A DNA stretch of 52,282 nucleotides, from the NCBI GenBank assembly GCA_016867715.1, contig VGIW01000015.1, positions 1 to 52,282 on the forward strand, written 5' to 3'. Origin of the DNA: Candidatus Eisenbacteria bacterium. GTDB taxonomy: Bacteria; Orphanbacterota; Orphanbacteria; Orphanbacterales; Orphanbacteraceae. The notes below the pieces were generated by a model. It was not told where the DNA came from and made no database searches. It saw only the letters and a program-made list of their open reading frames with translations. Shown here piece by piece: positions 27,023-34,810 of the stretch (position 1 is the stretch's first letter; the number at the start of each line of letters is the position of its first letter). A program made the translations under genes and the position numbers.

Positions 27023-29145
27023 CGGGATCCTCCTTCCCGCCCCTCGGCCAGGGCGGCTTCGGCCATCCGGATGTTCGCGATCACCGGGCTCTCCGGATCA
27101 TAGTCGAGAATCGTCCTCCACGCCTCGATCGCCGCGTCGACCTCTCCTTTGTGAAAGCGGAGAAGACCGATGTTGTTCCAGGCCGCGGAGTGGCGCGGGT
27201 CGATCTCCACCGCCCGCCGGTACTCCCGCATCGCCTCCTCGTCGCGCTCCTCCTTCTCGAGAAGATCGCCGAGGCGGTTGTGGAGATCCGCCGTGGACCC
27301 GATCCGCGCGATCGCCTCGCGGACCGTCCGCTCCGCCTGCGGGAGGTCCCCCCCCCGCTCGAGGGCGTTCACGAGGTTCCGAACGATCCTCTCGTTCCTC
27401 GGGTCCATCTCCACGGCGGCGGCGTACTCCGCGGCCGCCTCGCCGAAGCGGCCCATGTCGTAGAGCGCGTTCCCGAGGTTATAGAGGAACTCGGGCGACG
27501 CGGGCCGGAGATGGATCGCCTCGCGGTACTCCTCCACCGCCTTCTCGTTCTCCCCGAGCGAATGATACACCGTGCCGAGGTTCGCGCGAGCCTCCGCGAA
27601 CGCGGGGGAGCCTCGGATCGCTGCTCGGTACTCCTCCGCCGCATCGGCCGCTCTTCCCTCCAGCTGCAGGAGGCGCCCGAGCCCGTAGTGCGCCGTCGGG
27701 TATCCGGGAAGAAGCCGGAGCGCCTCGCGATAGGCGGCCTCCGCCTCCTCGCTCTCCCCGCTCGCCAGAAGCCCGTTCGCGAGGTGCACGAGCGAGTAGG
27801 CCCGCGCGATCCCCTTCCCCGCGCCGAAGGAGCCCCCGTTCACGAGGACGAAGAGAAGGGCGAGAGAGCCGGCCGCCCAGAGGCGGGGGGCCCACGCGCC
27901 TCTTCGAAGAACGCCCGCGAACGCCGCCGTCCCGACCGCCGCCGGCGGGATGAGCGCGACGGAGAAGGGGATCCGGTACCTCGAGTGCGTGTAGAAGAGA
28001 AGAGCCGAGAGGAACTGCGCCGCGAGAAAGAGGAGGACCGGCGCCCCCCTCCGCCGGCGGAGAAGGACCGCGAGACCAAGCGCGCCGAGCGGAGCGATCA
28101 CGCCGAACACGAACGGAGCACGCCGGAGCGCGGGGATCTCCTCTTGAAAAAAGGAGAGATCCGCGTTGTCCGGCGCCTCGGCGTTGTTCCAATGGAGCAC
28201 CGCTTTTCGGCCGAGAAGAGCGAGATACGCGCCCGGGTCGCCGCGGATCCAATCGAGCGCGCGGCGCGTCCAGTACCACGACACCTCGGACGCCTTCAGC
28301 GAGCGCCCCGCCCCTGCCTCGGCAATCCGCCGGGAATCGCGGATGTTGATGTTCTCGGGAGAGAGAGGGATCGGCTCGTCGGGGAACGCGAAGACCCCGG
28401 CCGCCTTCTCGTTGTTCCCCATGTAGAAGTTGATCCCGCTGTGCGAGGAGACGAGGACGAAGTCATTCCCGCGGACGAGGTTTCGGATCGTCGCCGGGGA
28501 GACGGCGAGGAGTAGACCGGCGAGAAGAAGAAGGGCGGCCCGCGCCTTCCTTGTTTCCTCGCGCGCAAAGAGGATCCAACCGAGAAGAAACGGAAAGAAG
28601 AGGAGGAGGTTCCCTTGGATCAGCGTTCCGACGCCGAGGAGGATCCCCGCGGCGAAAAGCTTCGCGTATGAAGCGCCGGGACGGCGCCGGAGAAGGAGCG
28701 CGAGAAGAAGGAGATTAACGAAGACCCCGATCGCCGTCGGGAGAAGGAACGCCTCGTAGAAGAGCGCGGGGCGGTAGAGCCCGCCGGCGAGAAGCGCGAG
28801 AAGTCCGGCCGGCGCGCCCCCGAGGCGGCGCCCGATGTCGAAGAGGAGGAGCGCGCTCCCGATTCCGAGAAGGAGCTGGAAAAGGACGATCGGAACCGGC
28901 CCGGCGCCGAAGACCTTGTAGAAGAGGGCGAGGGAATACGGGTAGAACGGGTTCGTCGCGAAGACGTCGAGCGGATACCCCTCGCCCGCCGCGATCGCGC
29001 GGGCCAGCCGGTCGTTCACCTCCGCGTCCACGGCCGGATGAAGGAACAGAGGGTGCGCGCGGACCTCGGCGAAGTAGGCGACCCGGAGACCAGCCGCGAG
29101 AAGAAGAGCCCCCGCAAGGAGGAGCGCTCCCCTCCTCGCCCTCAC
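27019..29145 (-). CDS. GT-C (PMT/ArnT-like) membrane glycosyltransferase with C-terminal TPRs
   Basis: 708 residues. The GTG at 29145 is chosen because it overlaps the upstream stop (GTGA) and opens directly into a membrane helix (RRGALLLAGALLLAAGLRVAYF). About ten transmembrane segments occupy residues 1-430. The first periplasmic loop carries acidic residues (HPAVDAEVNDRLARAIAAGEGYPLD) in the place of the catalytic Asp of dolichyl-phosphate-mannose-type GT-C enzymes (PMT_2/GT39/GT83). Residues 450-700 are about seven TPRs. GT-C enzymes use polyprenyl-phosphate sugars to glycosylate protein or lipid on the periplasmic face; the TPRs could recruit acceptor proteins. Acceptor and sugar are unknown. 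Confidence 0.8.
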   Translation of the reverse strand: MRARRGALLLAGALLLAAGLRVAYFAEVRAHPLFLHPAVDAEVNDRLARAIAAGEGYPLDVFATNPFYPYSLALFYKVFGAGPVPIVLFQLLLGIGSALLLFDIGRRLGGAPAGLLALLAGGLYRPALFYEAFLLPTAIGVFVNLLLLALLLRRRPGASYAKLFAAGILLGVGTLIQGNLLLFFPFLLGWILFAREETRKARAALLLLAGLLLAVSPATIRNLVRGNDFVLVSSHSGINFYMGNNEKAAGVFAFPDEPIPLSPENINIRDSRRIAEAGAGRSLKASEVSWYWTRRALDWIRGDPGAYLALLGRKAVLHWNNAEAPDNADLSFFQEEIPALRRAPFVFGVIAPLGALGLAVLLRRRRGAPVLLFLAAQFLSALLFYTHSRYRIPFSVALIPPAAVGTAAFAGVLRRGAWAPRLWAAGSLALLFVLVNGGSFGAGKGIARAYSLVHLANGLLASGESEEAEAAYREALRLLPGYPTAHYGLGRLLQLEGRAADAAEEYRAAIRGSPAFAEARANLGTVYHSLGENEKAVEEYREAIHLRPASPEFLYNLGNALYDMGRFGEAAAEYAAAVEMDPRNERIVRNLVNALERGGDLPQAERTVREAIARIGSTADLHNRLGDLLEKEERDEEAMREYRRAVEIDPRHSAAWNNIGLLRFHKGEVDAAIEAWRTILDYDPESPVIANIRMAEAALAEGREGGSR

Positions 29146-30452
29146 GGCTCTCCCCGCCGGAGCGGCGGCTCCCCGGGGCCCGGCTCTTCGGAGCACGCGG
29201 CCCGGTAGCAGCCGGCGCGGAGATCCCCGAGAAGCGGAGAGCGCGCGTGAAGCCGATGGTCCGTTGCCTCGTCGCAGAAGCCGGGGTCGAGAACGCGGAC
29301 GCCCTCGATCGGCGCGGCGCCCTCCGGCCCCTCGGCCGGAGCGCACGCCCAGACGACGTTCCCCTCCGCCTCGAGCGACGCCTTTCCTTCATGCATCAAC
29401 CAAGGTCCGGTCGAGCGAACGACGAGGTTCCGGCGGATCGCCGCGCTCCCCGTATCCTCCACGCGGATCCCTCCCATGAAGCCGTGGTTCCGGACGAGCG
29501 TGTTCTCCTCGATCCGGGCGCTCGACTTCCAGGAGTAGAGCGACGCCCCCTGTTGGCCGCAGTGGTTGTCGAAGGCGAGGTTCCGCTCGATCCGCCCGTC
29601 GACCTCTTGGAGGAACGAGACCGCCCCGCCCCGCTTCATCGCGAAGTTCCCCTCGAACAGGTTTCCGAGGACGGCAGCGACGCACTGTTTGAGCGCGGCG
29701 ACCCCGCCCCCCGAATCGAAGACGACGCGGTTATCGACGAAGCGGTTCTCCGCGATCTCGACCCGCGCGCGATCGAGAAGGCAAAGGCCGCCTCCGTGAA
29801 AGACCGCCGAGTTCCCCTCGAACAGGTTCCTCTCCACGCGGCCGGATGCGCCCGCGAAGAAGCACGCGCCCCCGCCGTGGTAGCGCGCGTAGTTGTCCCG
29901 GATCACGCAGTCGCGGATCACCGCGTGCACGCCGCCATAGACGAAGACCCCCCCGCCGTTCCCCTCGAAAACCCATCCGTTCCGGATCGTGAAGCCCTCG
30001 AGGAGGATCTCCTCTCCGCCGTCCCCGTAGGCGGTCACGACCGAACGATCCGCCCCCTCGCCGTCGATCACGGTCTCTCGGGCGCGCGGATCTCTCTCCC
30101 GGAAGGAAGGGTCCCAGCCCCCGAGGAGGATCTCTTCTCCGCCGTCCCCGTAGGCGGTCACGACCGAACGATCCGCCCCCTCGCCGTCGATCACGGTCTC
30201 TCGGGCGCGCGGATCTCTCTCCCGGAAGGAAGGGTCCCAGCCCCCGAGGAGGACGAGCGACTTCGAAAGGTAGAGGGTTTCGCGGTAGACGCCCTCCGCG
30301 ACGAGGAGCGTGTCGCCCGCCGCCGCCGCCTCGGCCGCTCTCCCGATCGTCGCGTGCTCGGCCGGGACGCGGAGAACGCCCGCCCGCGGGGCGCACGGAA
30401 GCGCGAGAAGGAGGAGAAGAAGAACCCGCCGAAGCCGCTCCGGTCGAGACAT
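29142..30452 (-). CDS. Exported parallel beta-helix protein with internal 41-residue duplication
   Basis: 436 residues from ATG 30452 (MSRPERLRRVLLLLLLALPCAPRAG, signal peptide). A beta-helix follows: VLRVPAEHATIGRAAEAAAAGDTLLVAEGVY entry motif as in the other two beta-helix proteins here, then rungs such as GFTIRNGW, NGGGVFVYGG, YHGGGACFF and FHGGGLCLL. Near residues 69-150 the block LLGGWDPSFRERDPRARETV to GDGGEEI occurs twice in tandem. A cap-like segment (LDPGFCDEATDHRL) precedes the Pro/Gly-rich C-terminus (GPGEPPLRRGEP); it has neither the WGxVK nor the FlgD-like tail. First gene of the operon with the glycosyltransferase, sulfatase-fold and TPR proteins, and possibly their substrate or partner. 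Confidence 0.82.
   Translation of the reverse strand: MSRPERLRRVLLLLLLALPCAPRAGVLRVPAEHATIGRAAEAAAAGDTLLVAEGVYRETLYLSKSLVLLGGWDPSFRERDPRARETVIDGEGADRSVVTAYGDGGEEILLGGWDPSFRERDPRARETVIDGEGADRSVVTAYGDGGEEILLEGFTIRNGWVFEGNGGGVFVYGGVHAVIRDCVIRDNYARYHGGGACFFAGASGRVERNLFEGNSAVFHGGGLCLLDRARVEIAENRFVDNRVVFDSGGGVAALKQCVAAVLGNLFEGNFAMKRGGAVSFLQEVDGRIERNLAFDNHCGQQGASLYSWKSSARIEENTLVRNHGFMGGIRVEDTGSAAIRRNLVVRSTGPWLMHEGKASLEAEGNVVWACAPAEGPEGAAPIEGVRVLDPGFCDEATDHRLHARSPLLGDLRAGCYRAACSEEPGPGEPPLRRGEP
30001..30246. repeat. In-frame 123-bp tandem duplication
   Basis: Units 30001-30123 and 30124-30246 are identical except for one base (CTCCTCTCC against CTCTTCTCC) within the beta-helix gene. The period of 123 bases is 41 codons and keeps the frame. 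Near-identity points to a recent event or to an assembly artefact. Confidence 0.9.
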
Positions 30453-30523
30453 GAGGCGATTATAGCCCGCGCGCGAAAGGCGGGGCAAGAGAACGCGCCG
30501 GCCGTCCGCCCGACGGGCGCACG

Positions 30524-30553
30524 AAAAAGGGCTCCCGCGCGCGGCGGAAGCCC
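30524..30553 (-). terminator. Rho-independent terminator
   Basis: Minus strand hairpin GGGCTTCCGC/GCGGGAGCCC (30529-30553) followed by TTTTT (30524-30528), 25 bases beyond the stop of the 30578-31237 gene. Confidence 0.8.
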
Positions 30554-30577
30554 CCACTCGGAAAGAAGTAGACTTCG

Positions 30578-31237
30578 TTACCGGAAGAGCTGCTTCACGC
30601 TCCCCCAGCTCGCGGGCTCCGTCGCCGCGGGGTAGGAGCACGTCATCCCTTCCTCGCTAAATGGGAGTGACTCCAAAGCGGACGACGAGAGGACCGAGGT
30701 CGCATCCCCATCTATAACCCAGAGAATCGCGCCTTCGGCCGCCACGTTGAAGGTCAGGCTTCCGACCTTGGCTGGGAAAGCCTCGTAAGGAACTCCCCCG
30801 CTCTGGAGATTCCAGTCGATTCCCTGAACCAGCCAGCACTTGTAGTTCGGGTAAGCGCTCGTGATCCACGGGCTGACCTCGATGGGGAAAGTCCCCGTGT
30901 CCGAGGCGAAGGTGGTGAACTGAGTCCAACCAGCGGCCGGGTGATTCGAGGTCCAGAGCGCCGTCCCAACCAGGCTCCCCTCCGTTACGCAGAACGTGCA
31001 GCCGTAACCGTAGAACGGCGGACAGTCGTCGTAGAACACGTTCACCGTGACCTGCGTGCCGATCTCGCCGGCGCCGAACGTGCGCCCCATGTCGAAGTCG
31101 CCCGGCTCGCAGTCGAGGTCTGCGTTCACGTCCAGGCCGACGAACCGTTCCGCCGCGGCGAACGAGAAGGCGAAGAGGAGAAAGAGCATCGCGGCGGCCC
31201 CCGCCGCGAAACGCTTGACATACGAACGACCACGCAT
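30578..31237 (-). CDS. Exported protein of unknown fold with WGxVK C-terminal tail
   Basis: 219 residues from ATG 31237, preceded by AAGGAGCGGAATC. Signal peptide with a basic start and hydrophobic core (KRFAAGAAAMLFLLFAFSFAAA). The mature part has four Cys clustered in YDDCPPFYGYGCTFC and a further pair later, suggesting disulfides and periplasmic or extracellular location. The segment is rich in beta-type residues (TQVTVNVFYDD, ILWVIDG) and could be an Ig- or cohesin-like sandwich, but no family was recognised. It ends ATEPASWGSVKQLFR, the tail shared with the proteins at 9200-10201 and 31417-31974. It has its own strong promoter and terminator, so it is a single-gene unit. Confidence 0.82.
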   Translation of the reverse strand: MRGRSYVKRFAAGAAAMLFLLFAFSFAAAERFVGLDVNADLDCEPGDFDMGRTFGAGEIGTQVTVNVFYDDCPPFYGYGCTFCVTEGSLVGTALWTSNHPAAGWTQFTTFASDTGTFPIEVSPWITSAYPNYKCWLVQGIDWNLQSGGVPYEAFPAKVGSLTFNVAAEGAILWVIDGDATSVLSSSALESLPFSEEGMTCSYPAATEPASWGSVKQLFR

Positions 31238-31310
31238 GATTCCGCTCCTTTCCGAGTGGTACCGAGCAATGGGGACGAGGCGCCCCCCGCGAACCCGTCG
31301 GGACGCGGCT

Positions 31311-31340
31311 ACTATAGGCAGTGGGCGTGAGAAGTGTCAA
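31311..31340 (-). promoter_or_regulatory. Strong sigma-70-type promoter
   Basis: Minus strand TTGACA (31335-31340), 18-base spacer, TATAGT (31311-31316); about 68 nt of leader to the ATG at 31237. Confidence 0.8.
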
Positions 31341-31366
31341 CCGGAAAAGTGACGGGGAAACGGAAA

Positions 31367-31393
31367 GAGGCGGTCCGTACGCCGGACCGCCTC
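31367..31393 (-). terminator. Rho-independent terminator
   Basis: Perfect GAGGCGGTCCG/CGGACCGCCTC hairpin at 31367-31393, followed on the minus strand by a T-rich tract (TTTCCGTTTCC), just after the stop at 31417. Confidence 0.7.
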
Positions 31394-31416
31394 CTCTTCT
31401 TGGATCCGAGAAGGAT

Positions 31417-31974
31417 TTACCGGAACAGGCTCTTCACCGCGCCCCAGTTGGTCTCCTCGGTTGCGATCGAACCGATCTGAACCGTGCCGAGCACCGTCCC
31501 GTTGTTGTCCCAGCTGTACGTGTAGAAGCTGAGCGTCAACACGCCCGAGCCCTCGAGCATGTACAGATCGTCGATCGACTGATCGACCGCCGCGTGGTAA
31601 GTCACCCTCGCGACCTTATACGGGAACATGATCGGAACGTCGAAGGTGAGGTTCTGTCCCTGGGCCGTGATGCAGTTCTGGGCATCCGGCGGCTGGAACG
31701 GGAACGACCAGCCTCCCCCCGGCGAGTAGGCCACGAAGCCCTGGTACTCGAGGGAGCGATCAAAGTTGCAAATGAACGCGCCCCAAACCCAGGTGCCCTT
31801 GCCCTGCGGACCGTACAGCCAGATATCGACGCCCACGTAGTCGCTCTGGTTAACCTGGATGTAGTCCACCCCGTTCATCGGGTTGCCGTCGAGATCAAGC
31901 TCGAGGCGGTACTGGCCCATGCCGGCGGACGCGAACAGCAACAGGGCCGCCGCCGCAACAAAAGCCTTCTTCAT
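31417..31974 (-). CDS. Exported protein of unknown fold with WGxVK C-terminal tail
   Basis: 185 residues from ATG 31974, preceded by AAGGAGCAACTGCGC. Signal peptide MKKAFVAAAALLLFASAGMGQ. The mature protein (YRLELDLDGNPMNGVDYIQVNQSDYVGVDIWLYGP...) reads as a single beta-sandwich with many aromatic residues, and was not assigned to a family; a cohesin-like or carbohydrate-binding fold is possible. It ends ATEETNWGAVKSLFR, nearly the same tail as two other exported proteins in the window, although the bodies do not align. It has its own promoter and terminator. The codons of the tail differ between copies, which argues for selection on the peptide and not recent DNA duplication. Confidence 0.82.
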   Translation of the reverse strand: MKKAFVAAAALLLFASAGMGQYRLELDLDGNPMNGVDYIQVNQSDYVGVDIWLYGPQGKGTWVWGAFICNFDRSLEYQGFVAYSPGGGWSFPFQPPDAQNCITAQGQNLTFDVPIMFPYKVARVTYHAAVDQSIDDLYMLEGSGVLTLSFYTYSWDNNGTVLGTVQIGSIATEETNWGAVKSLFR

Positions 31975-32140
31975 GCGCAGTTGCTCCTTTCTTCCGAATC
32001 GGAAGTTACCTTCGCTCTCAAGCCGCGCGCCGCGATCCACCCGGGGACCCACTCCCGAAAGAACCGCATGATTCAGCCGCCCCTGACCGCTTCCCAACAA
32101 TCATTCGCGGCCGAACGCACACTTCCTGAAAGCACTTGAG

Positions 32141-32170
32141 ATTCTACCAGGAAGGCCCGGTCCGTGTCAA
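32141..32170 (-). promoter_or_regulatory. Strong sigma-70-type promoter
   Basis: Minus strand TTGACA (32165-32170), 18-base spacer, TAGAAT (32141-32146); leader of about 160 nt to the ATG at 31974. Confidence 0.75.
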
Positions 32171-32224
32171 CTCAAAATCTTGTTTCGAGCTACTTCGGAT
32201 CCGCCCGTTCCCGGTGAGCCTCCA

Positions 32225-32440
32225 ACCCTTTCCACCGGCCTGCGCCGGTTAAGAAGCCGTTTTCGCGGCTCCCCGCACCCTGCTTATCGGCTCCGAGGGT
32301 GAGGGGTTTGACCGCTCCCGCTTCCGTGCGCTCGTCCGGGGCCGGGCCCAGGGAGCCCGCCCCGGCGGTAAGGCCGACACCTTACCCGATTTGGTAGCCG
32401 TCAACGCTCTCTCCGCATCACCTCCTCGGCTGCAGGATAG
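32225..32440. ncRNA. Candidate structured RNA or regulatory region, family not recognised
   Basis: The non-coding 32171-32582 interval contains several strong hairpins read on the minus strand: GGTAAGGTGTCGGCCTTACC (about 32367-32386), GGGGCGGGC/GGCCCGGCCCC (about 32335-32365), GAGCCG/CGGCTT near 32255-32270 and ACCGG/CCGGT near 32234-32249. CCGAGGAGGTGA can pair at long range with TCACCCTCGG about 140 bases away. I compared it by eye with RNase P, tmRNA, 6S, SRP RNA and common riboswitches and found no match. No conserved ORF lies inside. Confidence 0.35.
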
Positions 32441-32582
32441 TCTCTGGAACCGACTGAAGAATACCACTGGGGAAGGGGCTTCGTCAACAGGAAATCAGGG
32501 GCCCGGGCCCCGTGAGGCCTTCCTAACCGATTCTTGATCACCCTGTTCGTTTCGTCGTCCCGGCGGGCGCCCGACGAGGCAG

Positions 32583-32611
32583 TTGTCGCTGGGGAACCCT
32601 CCTGCTACAAA
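32583..32611 (+). promoter_or_regulatory. Promoter for the beta-helix/FlgD-tail protein
   Basis: Plus strand TTGTCG (32583-32588), 17-base spacer, TACAAA (32606-32611), about 70 nt before the ATG at 32688. Confidence 0.55.
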
Positions 32612-32687
32612 TAGAAGCGCGTATGCAAGCCCACTCGGCGTCACTCGCACTTCCCCGCGCGGACCGGATCCCCGGTCGGGAGGAGTC

Positions 32688-34724
32688 ATGAGAACCCGTC
32701 GTTTCCCGGCGATCCCCTTTCTTATCACCCTCGCGCTCGCGGCCCTAGGACATTCGATTCCTGCCCACGGAGGGACGGAGAACCGGGCCGATGAGCCCCC
32801 GGAGGCGTGGCGGCTTCTGAGAGGTCCCGGTAGAGCGGAGCTGCTCGACCGCATCCTATCCGATCTCGACCGCCTTTCGGAGCATGAGAGCGCCTTTTCT
32901 CCACGAAGCGCGCGATCGAGGGAGGAGAGGACCGATGAGCTTTCTATAGGCCCTTGGCCCTACCGCGAATCCGGCCGCCCTCGCGTCTGGACGATCCGGC
33001 CGGACGGCACCGGAGACGCCCCGACGATCCAGGCAGGGGTCGACTCGGCGGCCCCAGGCGACACCGTTCTTCTCGAACCGGGGATCTTCCACGGAGAGGG
33101 AAACCGCGATATCCGCTTCCGCGGAAAGGCGTTGGTCGTCCGCGGAAGAGACGCCCCCGAGCTTCACGTGATCGACTGCAAGGGGACGCAGGAGGATCCT
33201 CATCGAGGGTTCGTCCTCGACCAGGGCGAGGGGCCCGGGTCGGTCCTATCGACCCTAACGGTGACCGGCGGCCACTCGACCGACCACGGGGGCGGCATCC
33301 TCTGCCGAAACGGCTCGTTCCCCACGTTGGAGAACCTGATCGTGCGGGAGAACCGCGCGGACGCTTGGGGGGGCGGGATGTTCTGCTACGATGCCTCGGC
33401 GGAGATCGTCGGATGTGTCTTCCGCGGGAACACGAGCCGCTGGGGCGGGGGGATTTACGGAAGGCGGGCGTTCCTCGAGGTCAGGGACGCGCTTTTCGCA
33501 GAGAACGTCGCCGGACACCAGGATTTCGACTGGGGCGGCGCGATCGGATGCGACAGCTCCGATTACTTGAAGCTCGAAAGGGTTCGGTTCGAGTCGAATC
33601 GCGCGCCGGTCGGAGGGGCGGTTTCCGCGTACGACACGCCGCTTCTCGCCGTCGACTGCGCGTTCATCGGAAATGAGGCCGATCTCCTCTGCGGTGCTCT
33701 CTACAGCTTTCCGATCGCTCCCGGCGACCCAGTCGTCCTCAGGAATTGCGACTTCTCGGAGAACACGGCGATCCTCGCCGCGGGGGCGGCCTCCTCCCTG
33801 GGGGGATGCGATACGATCGCCGAGTGCTCATTTACGGGAAACGAGGCGAACTGGGCGGGCGCGGTCTTTCTGGGAGGAGACACGCACGTCCGCGCGTGTT
33901 CCTTCACGAACAACCGCGCGCGCCGGAGCGGGGGAGCCTTCAGCATCTACGGGAGGGCGTTCCTTGACACGTGCACGATGGCGGGAAACACCGCCGCCGA
34001 CTCCGGCGGGGTCGTTCAGACCGAGTACGCCGACCCGATCCGATTCGAACGATGCACGATCGCCTTCAACGGCGCCCCGCACGGAGGAGCGGTCAGCGTG
34101 CCGTCCGGAGTGTCGTCGTCGGTGATTCTCTCGCGCTCGATCGTCGCCTTCAGCGATTCAGGGGAGGCCGTTCTTTGCGATGGGACGGGCGGCACCGCCG
34201 TCTTGAGCTGCTGCGACCTCTACGGAAACGAGGGAGGCGACTGGGTCGGCTTCATCGCGCCGCAGGCGGAGATCAGCGGAAACTTCTCGGCGGACCCGCT
34301 CTTCTGTGGCGGGGAGACGAACGACTTCACGCTCGACGCGGAGTCCCCCTGTCTCGACGCGGCGGGCTGCGGCCTCGTGGGCGCGTGGGGTTTGGGATGC
34401 GGGGGATCGGTCGGCGTTGCGGCCGAAGACGGGGCTCCGGCGAGCTCGACCTTCCTCGCGCCGAACGCGCCGAACCCCCTTAACCCGTTCACGACGATCC
34501 GGTTCGGTTTGAAGGAACCGGGAGCGGTCTTGCTCGCGCTTCACGATCCAGCCGGACGTCGCGTGAGGATCCTCTGCAATGGGGAACGCCGAGATGCGGG
34601 GGAACACTCGGTGACTTGGGACGGCCGCGACGCAACAGGCCGAGCCGTTGCATCCGGGGTCTATCTGGTCCGGATGGAGACGCAAGGTTTCTCGGCCGCG
34701 CGAAAGATCCTCATCCTCAGGTAG
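32688..34724 (+). CDS. Exported parallel beta-helix protein with FlgD-like/type A sorting C-terminus
   Basis: 678 residues from the ATG at 32688, preceded by GGGAGGAGTC; an in-frame TTG at 32583 lies inside the promoter and is rejected. Signal peptide FPAIPFLITLALAALGHSIPAHG. Residues 100-560 are a right-handed beta-helix (TIQAGVDSAAPGDTVLLEPGIFHG entry, then GGGILCRNGS, GGGMFCYDAS, GGGIYGRRA, GGAVFLGGD rungs). A cap (SADPLFCGGETNDFTLDAESPCLDAAGCGLVGA) is clearly related to that of the protein at 9200-10201. The last ~85 residues (NAPNPLNPFTTIRFGL..., GRRVRIL, GEHSVTWDGRDATGRAVASGVYLVRM, ending KILILR) match FlgD-like sorting domains. Probably secreted and surface-attached; no enzymatic residues were recognised. 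Confidence 0.88.
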   Translation: MRTRRFPAIPFLITLALAALGHSIPAHGGTENRADEPPEAWRLLRGPGRAELLDRILSDLDRLSEHESAFSPRSARSREERTDELSIGPWPYRESGRPRVWTIRPDGTGDAPTIQAGVDSAAPGDTVLLEPGIFHGEGNRDIRFRGKALVVRGRDAPELHVIDCKGTQEDPHRGFVLDQGEGPGSVLSTLTVTGGHSTDHGGGILCRNGSFPTLENLIVRENRADAWGGGMFCYDASAEIVGCVFRGNTSRWGGGIYGRRAFLEVRDALFAENVAGHQDFDWGGAIGCDSSDYLKLERVRFESNRAPVGGAVSAYDTPLLAVDCAFIGNEADLLCGALYSFPIAPGDPVVLRNCDFSENTAILAAGAASSLGGCDTIAECSFTGNEANWAGAVFLGGDTHVRACSFTNNRARRSGGAFSIYGRAFLDTCTMAGNTAADSGGVVQTEYADPIRFERCTIAFNGAPHGGAVSVPSGVSSSVILSRSIVAFSDSGEAVLCDGTGGTAVLSCCDLYGNEGGDWVGFIAPQAEISGNFSADPLFCGGETNDFTLDAESPCLDAAGCGLVGAWGLGCGGSVGVAAEDGAPASSTFLAPNAPNPLNPFTTIRFGLKEPGAVLLALHDPAGRRVRILCNGERRDAGEHSVTWDGRDATGRAVASGVYLVRMETQGFSAARKILILR

Positions 34725-34759
34725 CAGTCCTCTTCTTCGAGGAATGAAGGATGGAGAGA

Positions 34760-34786
34760 AGCCCCCCCGGCGGAGCCGAGGGGGCT
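34760..34786. terminator. Bidirectional terminator between convergent genes
   Basis: Hairpin AGCCCCCCCGGC/GCCGAGGGGGCT at 34760-34786 in the 86-base gap between convergent genes. On the minus strand it is followed by TCTCTCC, on the plus strand by a weaker T run. Confidence 0.6.
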
Positions 34787-34810
34787 GTCGATTCGGAGAG
34801 AATCAAGACA

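Noticed and set aside
32161-32470. Known structured RNA (RNase P, tmRNA, 6S, SRP RNA, cobalamin, SAM, c-di-GMP and lysine riboswitches)
   Set aside because: A GCTTATCGG string recalls the 3' end of RNase P RNA, but the conserved GAGGAAAGTCC and ACAGAA elements are missing; no other family consensus fits.
32583-32687. Upstream TTG start for the beta-helix protein with FlgD-like tail
   Set aside because: It lies within the -35 box of the promoter; the ATG at 32688 has a good ribosome site and opens a signal peptide.
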